DNA from: Bisporella sp. PMI_857 | Taxonomy: Eukaryota > Ascomycota > Leotiomycetes > Helotiales > Helotiaceae | Reading direction: 5' to 3' | Assembly (NCBI GenBank): GCA_021307315.1 | Contig: JAJSPD010000038.1 | Location: 186,001 to 250,000, forward strand | DNA: 64,000 nucleotides | Part shown: one piece after another, positions 58,504 to 64,000 of the stretch | Layout: each line of letters starts with the position of its first letter | How positions within the stretch are numbered: the first letter of the stretch is position 1 | The notes under the pieces: generated by a model | The model's input: the letters and a program-made list of their open reading frames with translations, nothing else | Database searches by the model: none | Told to the model about the DNA's origin: nothing | Program-made: the position numbers and the translations under genes

Positions 58504-59822
58504 CTAGTTTAAATATCGCCGTTTCTTCTGGGGAGAACCCCTCTTCTCACTCTCATCGTTTTCAATCACTGCGCTCCTCTTCCGATCATGCCTAATGTAG
58601 CCTTTGATAAATTCATGGTTCGAGAATTCCATATATGCTTTCTGAGCGTCTTCAATGCGCACCTCCTTGTCGAAAATAAATCCAGGCTTTACTCTTCCAC
58701 TTTCGATGAGTTTCTTGAGAATGGATTGGTATTGCCGCAATGGGACCATTCCTCCTTTTACAGTTTGACCTTTGAGCCAAGCTGTGCCAACTGGGATCGG
58801 GAAGATCCCCTGTTTCGCATCGGGATTGGCACCCCCTAAAAAATTTGCATTAGATCATGATGTGTGAAAGAAGAGGAGTACGCACCAGCATCAACAGGCA
58901 AGTAAGCGCCAATTACACCAATGCCACCACCCTGTCTTGTGACATTGATGGCTTGCACGATCACAGTATTGCCAACGTTAACACCTTCGGCATTAACACA
59001 CTCATTTCCGACGCAATCACAAGATCTATCCACTCCCTCAGGCTCATGCTTAAGGATTTGAGCTACTGGGTCGCCATCTGTAAAGTCGATGGGTATAGCG
59101 CCGATCTCTTTGGCTTTCGCGAGTCGTTGCGGCACCATGTCGACACTGTAAACTCTACTTGCGCCACGAAACAGTGCTAAGTAGGCTGCCATTAGTCCAA
59201 CAGGGCCTGGAAGCTGAATTAGTGCAGGTCTAAATAATGCGTATCAGAAGTGCATTGAGGGAGTGAATAGCTTACCAGCACCAAAAATTACAACCACGTC
59301 GCCAAATTGAAATTCTGAGGCGTCGAGAGCCCAGTTCGCAGTTGGGAAAATGTCCGATAGTGCAACATAATCCAATTCATGCTTTGTTCCCGGGGGCAAG
59401 AGAAGACAATTGTCGGAAGCGAATGGGACCCTGACGAATTCTGCTTGCCCTCCATTGAACTGCTCGATTCCCGGGAAGCTACCAATTCCAAGATCTCCAA
59501 CCAGATGAGTTTCCCCCTCTAGACCGTCGTCAAAAATTATTCCAGATACAATGACCCTGTCTCCAATTTTTAAGTCTCGTACACCCTTGCCCATGGCATG
59601 TACGATGCCGACAATTTCGTGGCCGAGAGTCATTGGAGGCTTGGTTGGTAGTCGCCCATGGAAGATGTGCAACTCACTCCCACAAATGCCGGAAGTCGTG
59701 CAACGAATTACAGCGTCCTCTGAATGAATAGGCCTGGGAATAGGCAGATTCTTGACAGAGACCGAAAATGGCTTTCCCTCCCACTGTATTGCCTTCATCT
59801 TATCATGGGCGTGTTCCTTCAT
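58504..59822 (-). CDS. Zinc-dependent alcohol dehydrogenase (formaldehyde-dehydrogenase-like MDR)
   Basis: Exons 59822..59276, 59206..58886 and 58835..58504 (introns 69 and 50 nt) give 399 aa. The GroES-like domain starts MKAIQWEGKPFSVSVKNLPI (Met9, at 59798, is an alternative start). Catalytic zinc ligands fit Cys47 (SGICGSELH) and His68-Glu69 (TLGHEIVG). The Rossmann motif is FGAGPVGLMAAYLALFRGA across the first junction. The VGNECVNAEGVNVGN stretch and the GANPDAKQGIFPIPVGTAW block resemble glutathione-independent formaldehyde dehydrogenase-like members. The four-Cys structural zinc lobe is not evident. It likely oxidises an alcohol or aldehyde hydrate with NAD(P). It is intact although surrounded by degenerate DNA. 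Confidence 0.92.
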
Positions 59823-60858
59823 TTCGATAATTGAGAATGTTTTGGCTGGCTATTGGAAGGAAAGAGTAAGTCGAATTTTTCTTCAATCCTTAACTGGCGG
59901 AGATTGATACTTTATTGGTTTTTGAAAGTAGTTTTCACGTATGAGCTGTTCTAGTATCTATGTAGCTGGCTGACTTCTCTAATGTATCAGGTGTCACAAT
60001 AAGCAGATCTCGAAAAGATATTGATCACAGTAAGAATCACGTACGTTTGTCTCATTTTACGACCCGGCTATGGATATGAATTGGACACCAAGCGAGGCAA
60101 GGTGAAGAGTCAAGAACTTCCATACGTATAGTGACTGCATTCCAAATATAGGTTTTAGTCAGGTTCCAATTTAAAAACTCGTATACTCTTCAGCTTCTGA
60201 GATAAGAGCTCGCGAGCAAATGTCAGATGTCAGAGTTGTATTCGCTTCGAAGGATAGTAAAATTGATGGAATTACTGCTTACGTTGTAGTGAGCGAAACA
60301 AGGATTGAGTGATGCGGAAACTTTAACCTTGTCCCCTAGATTTTTTCTAACCGCGTCAATTATAGTATCTTAGTAGGTTTAGGTTTATGACCAATAAGCA
60401 ATGCTTCTAAGAGCAGTATTGGATAGTTTGTATCAAGTATCGATTAATTGATTACTATTATAAAACAGGTTATAGCAGGCGATATAACTAGTAGGTATAA
60501 CTTGGGGATATTGACTCAATTACCCATCGCTATAGTGATATGTAGCCTGTAGAGCTTACTGAACTAACTATCAATAGAACCAATAGAGTAAGCTTGGTAC
60601 TATAAGCTTACTACTATAATCAATGTTCCTATAGGATCAATACTTCTATTGCTAGGTGGGCTCTACAGTAGACTACCTCTCTAAGTACCTTATCTATAGA
60701 GCCTACCTAGTTATTCAGGTCGCCTAGAAATACTAGCAGCGCAGCTCTTCCTAGAACGCTACTATCTATTTGTTGGGGGTTTATCGCTGAATTAGGGTGT
60801 TTTGTTAAGGGGTCACTAAATATATAGTGCCTTGCCCTAGATCTAGCTGTCTAACTAG
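59823..60858. other. AT-rich intergenic with short palindromes
   Basis: The first part is the promoter region of the alcohol dehydrogenase. From about 60360 to 60780 the DNA is rich in tagtataagcttactactat-like and ctatagg-like palindromic words. It ends where the HET gene homology begins. No gene. Confidence 0.5.
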
Positions 60859-62313
60859 CCACAAACTAACACCCAAGAGCGAAATCAGGAAGTCCGCCGC
60901 ATAGGTGAGGTCTACCGCCTCGCTGGGCATATTATTATCTGGCTGGGCCGCGAGATAGAACCCGGGGATATTCCTGTGCAGGGCGACCGTGTCGCTGAGA
61001 AGACTCACGAGTTATTGAATTCGCCGGCGAATGCGGGTTCCGAAGATGACGAAGCCGCGGCCGTGATTTTGGACAGGACGGGCGACGTCATGTACGCGCT
61101 ACAATTGCTGCTCAAGTTCTTCTACCATCCATGGTTCATGCGCGTCTGGATTCTGCAGGAAATCGCCCTGGCAAAGACTGCGACAGCTATCTACGGAGAC
61201 CAGTGGGTGGGCTGGGATCGACTTGTACAGGCTGTGGATGCCCTGCGCAGACTTCAACTCGGTCCAAACACGCATCTTTGGCGGATAAGCAGCGCAGTCA
61301 GGGCGGATAAAGTGCGGAGATGTTGGATGCGAGCTCGCGATGCTACGCAGCAAGATGGACCTCGGCCATCAATGCACTTTGAGCTAGGTGATTTACTCTG
61401 GCAGACGTGCTTTTGCGAGTGGACGGAACCTAGGGATAGGTTGTACGGTATCCTGGGGCTAGTAATGGGCGATTTGCGCCGTGAGAAGTTGCTTGAGATC
61501 GACTATTCGAAACCAGTTGCGGATGCGTCTAGGGACTTGAGCATCTTCATGATCCAGGGTGGTATGCTCTCCCATGTTCTCTGCTCTGTGACGGATTCCA
61601 TGGATAACTTGCCGTCATGGGCAACGACTTGGACTAGCACATTGGTCGAGAATCCCAGTCCAGACGGTTTGGTCGCTTCGAGACTTTCAAATGGCATCAT
61701 AATGTACATGCAAATCTATAAGCTTAAGGACATCGATCCGCTACCAAACCCACCGCGCCTCTCGACCGACTTCCGCCAAATCACGATCAAGGGCCGCATC
61801 TTCAACGCCTATGGCATCCGGCACATCAGTAGGCATTTCGAGCCTGTTGCCACTTCAAACGAGTCCATCGATGAGCTGGCTAGGATTTATCGCGCGCGGC
61901 TCATCGAGTGGGAAGACGAGATGGAGCGCCAACATTGCGCGCACGAGAGATTCAAAATACAAGCTGAACGGCGCGAGGCCTGGAAACATGCGCTCCTTCA
62001 TGAGTTGCCGGGCGATAGGACTGAGACGGGTCAACACTACGACATGCTAACGGATCGTGAGAATGAACTGCCATTGACGAGAGACAGCGATCTGATTATG
62101 TGTATTGTGGTGGACTTGAAGTCGATATTGGGAAGCTACTGTGACGTTCGGAGGCCTTTTGTCACGATGTTGGGCCAGATGGGAAGTACGGATATAAACC
62201 GCGATGTGCATTTCCCAGATAAGGTGTGTGTATTTGTCGGGTCGGCTGTGCCTTCTCTGCTGCGGCCTGTCGATCAGGCCAGGGGCCTGTATCGGTTCGT
62301 GGGTTGCTGTTAG
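60859..62313 (+). pseudogene. HET-domain protein gene lacking its 5' end
   Basis: Homology begins abruptly at about 60859 with QTNTQERNQEVRRIGEVYRL, which normally follows the LCINQ motif of a HET domain. It continues as AGHIIIWLGREIEP, FYHPWFMRVWILQEIALAKT, EWTEPRDRLYGILGLV and EIDYSKPVADASRDLSIFMI to a stop at 62311-62313. In-frame stops lie directly upstream, and the first third of the HET domain (PRVLDV, YVALSYCWG, RYLWVDALCINQ) is absent, replaced by AT-rich palindromic sequence. The remaining 480 or so codons are free of stops, so truncation seems recent. Translation from an internal Met could yield a C-terminal protein, but a working HET domain is not expected. Confidence 0.75.
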
Positions 62314-63036
62314 ATTCCTAGACTTGTGGATCTGGATATGGTCGAGCACAAAGGAGGGGGTTTTAGGAGTTTCAGGATATCATCCTTATTTGATCAGACG
62401 AGAAGCGAGCTTCTCCGACTCTGGATGACCAGTGCGTCGTGATCGTCCCATGCAGTCGCGTTCTCCAGTACACTTGGCCGTTCCCTAATAACCTGGGTAT
62501 ATGCAGAATGACAAACAAAGCCACGCCGATGCAGCTTGACCTGCTCAACAGATCAACCCAGTTGTACTAGTACAAGGTGTCCAACACGGTACAGACGCAC
62601 AGGTGGTGTATCTCAAAGTCAACACATTTCTACTAAAGCACCCTAATAGTACTTGGGACATTTTCCATTTCTTCTCGCGTGCCACAGCTGCAGAAGCCAC
62701 AACATCCCACTACACATGTACTACAAGTCATTGAGTTTCCTTGATTACAGTGCAAAATTGTATGAGAATGGTGGAATGTAGTATGCGGAGAGAATGGAGA
62801 TCACAGAGGTCTGCTTACAAAGGGCAAAAGTTAGGCTAGGTTTGGCATAATGACAAATTGCGCATTTTCTTGGCACAAGGCTGATATGCTCCATGCGCCT
62901 TGTGTACATCAATACTGCATCAGGAACATTAGAGAATTATTATAGAGCTTACGAGAAGCTGCAGCTCAATTGGCCATATATTTGAATCCAAATTTTATTC
63001 AACTCCATCCAGCCTCTTCGTTGGAGAGAGTGCATA
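62314..63036. other. Intergenic, no supported gene
   Basis: This is the 3' flank of the HET fragment and the promoter region of the DJ-1/PfpI gene. Nothing distinct was seen. Confidence 0.5.
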
Positions 63037-63978
63037 ATGACTATTCCGAAGGTGTTAATACCGATGGCTGATTATGGCCACGACCCAACAGGTAACAAAA
63101 CAACCACTTGTCTAGCCTGACTTCTTTTGCTGAGCGATGGAGTAGAGACAGCAGTTCCGTATACAGCCTTCAAGCAGGCAGGATTCGAAATATCTTTTGC
63201 TACCGAGAATGGCAATGCCCCGAGATGCGATAGCAAGATGCTCGAGGGCCTCACCCAGACGTTTCTGGTATACTAGATGATAACTATATGGCATCTGAGT
63301 TATCTATTCTAATAGACGATATAGGGCGCTACGAAGAAGGTAGTGGAAGCATATCAAAAAATGTCTACTACGCCTGAGTTTCAAAACCCTCTGTCCTGGT
63401 CGTCCCCCAACTTCAGCCTCGACGCTTATAATTTGGTTTTGCTTCCTGGTGGGCATGATAAAGGAGTACGTCAGATAATCGACTCGGTAGAGATCCATAA
63501 GCATCTCGCAAATTACTTCTCAGCTACCAAGAAGCCAAGCGCGAAGACTGTCGCGGCGGTGTGTCATGGGGTTATGGTATTGTCAGAAACTAAGCGTTCT
63601 GATGGGAAGAGTGTAATATACGAATGCGACACAACAGCTTTACCAGCACGATTTGAACAAGTGGCTTACTGGGGTACCAGATTATTCCTCGGGGACTACT
63701 ATAAGACTTATGGAGCGGGCAGTGATGATGTCGAGGTATCAGTGCGAAAAAACCTTGCGGAGCCAGAAAAACAATATAAAAATAGTCTTGGAATGAGCCC
63801 GTAAGTATTTTTTAACTTTTTTTTTCTGGACAAGAGTAATCATGTTCCCAGGTTTGTAGTCGAGGACGCGAACTATAACTACGTAAGCGCCAGGTTTCCT
63901 GCGGACGCTGGGCTATTTGCAGACAAAGTCATTGCATTGGTCAAAGCACAATGTAACAGCTTGGAGAAGCAAGGATAA
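63037..63978 (+). CDS. DJ-1/PfpI family protein (class I glutamine amidotransferase-like)
   Basis: Exons 63037..63091, 63143..63267, 63325..63800 and 63852..63978 (introns 51, 57 and 51 nt) give 260 aa. The family pattern is complete: VLIPMADYGHDPT strand and loop, TAVPYTAFKQAGFEISFAT, YNLVLLPGGHDKGVRQ and the nucleophile elbow KTVAAVCHGVMVLSET with Cys140. FVVEDANYNYVSARFPADAG near the end matches the YVSARWPGD-like motif of fungal members. Such proteins act as glyoxalase III-type hydrolases, chaperones or isonitrile-related hydratases; the exact activity is open. It is intact and ends 22 bp before the window edge. Confidence 0.92.
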
Positions 63979-64000
63979 CGTACTGTGCGACGCCACTGAT

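Overview
The window is nuclear DNA of a filamentous ascomycete (Pezizomycotina). The evidence is short introns of 45-130 nt with GTAnGT donors and CTAAC/CTGAC-like branch sites in nearly every gene, CT-rich 5' leaders, and typical fungal families: RNA14, ASF1, NOP9, an Argonaute, HET-domain proteins, a DUF6594 protein, a yapsin-like protease, a laccase-like oxidase and small secreted proteins. Protein style suggests Leotiomycetes, but that is an inference. All exon structures were assembled by hand from splice signals and reading-frame continuity.

Layout. 1-10.3 kb: a DUF6594 gene cut by the window edge, a four-exon retropepsin-like protein, a small cysteine-containing secreted protein, a secreted NlpC/P60 hydrolase and an MFS sugar transporter. 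10.9-25.8 kb is a gene-rich core: histone chaperone ASF1, 3'-end processing factor RNA14, an Argonaute (its N-terminal exon lies about 1 kb upstream of the rest, with a promoter-like block between), and ribosome biogenesis factor NOP9. 26.1-39.7 kb: a PLP-dependent decarboxylase, a second small secreted protein, a D-2-hydroxyacid dehydrogenase, a GPI-type A1 protease homologue lacking one catalytic Asp, a Ras-like GTPase, an ankyrin remnant and a laccase-like multicopper oxidase. 39.7-46.3 kb is sparse. It holds a repeat peptide precursor with Kex2-type sites (three 96-bp repeats behind a signal peptide) and an AMMECR1-domain gene.

46.3-63 kb is mostly an AT-rich, degenerate compartment. It contains two non-autonomous terminal-inverted-repeat elements that share ends, a foldback element built from inverted minisatellites, an aldo-keto reductase pseudogene (two frameshifts, one nonsense codon), a kinase remnant, ankyrin and HET remnants, and a HET gene lacking its 5' end. 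Intact islands inside it are a 603-aa ankyrin protein, a zinc alcohol dehydrogenase and, at the right edge, a DJ-1/PfpI protein.

No operon-like organisation or convincing biosynthetic cluster is visible. The most promising items for new biology are the repeat peptide precursor (43.7-44.3 kb), the split or dual-promoter Argonaute (17.7-22.4 kb), the secreted bacterial-type NlpC/P60 enzyme (6.4-7.1 kb) and the repeat elements of the AT-rich region.
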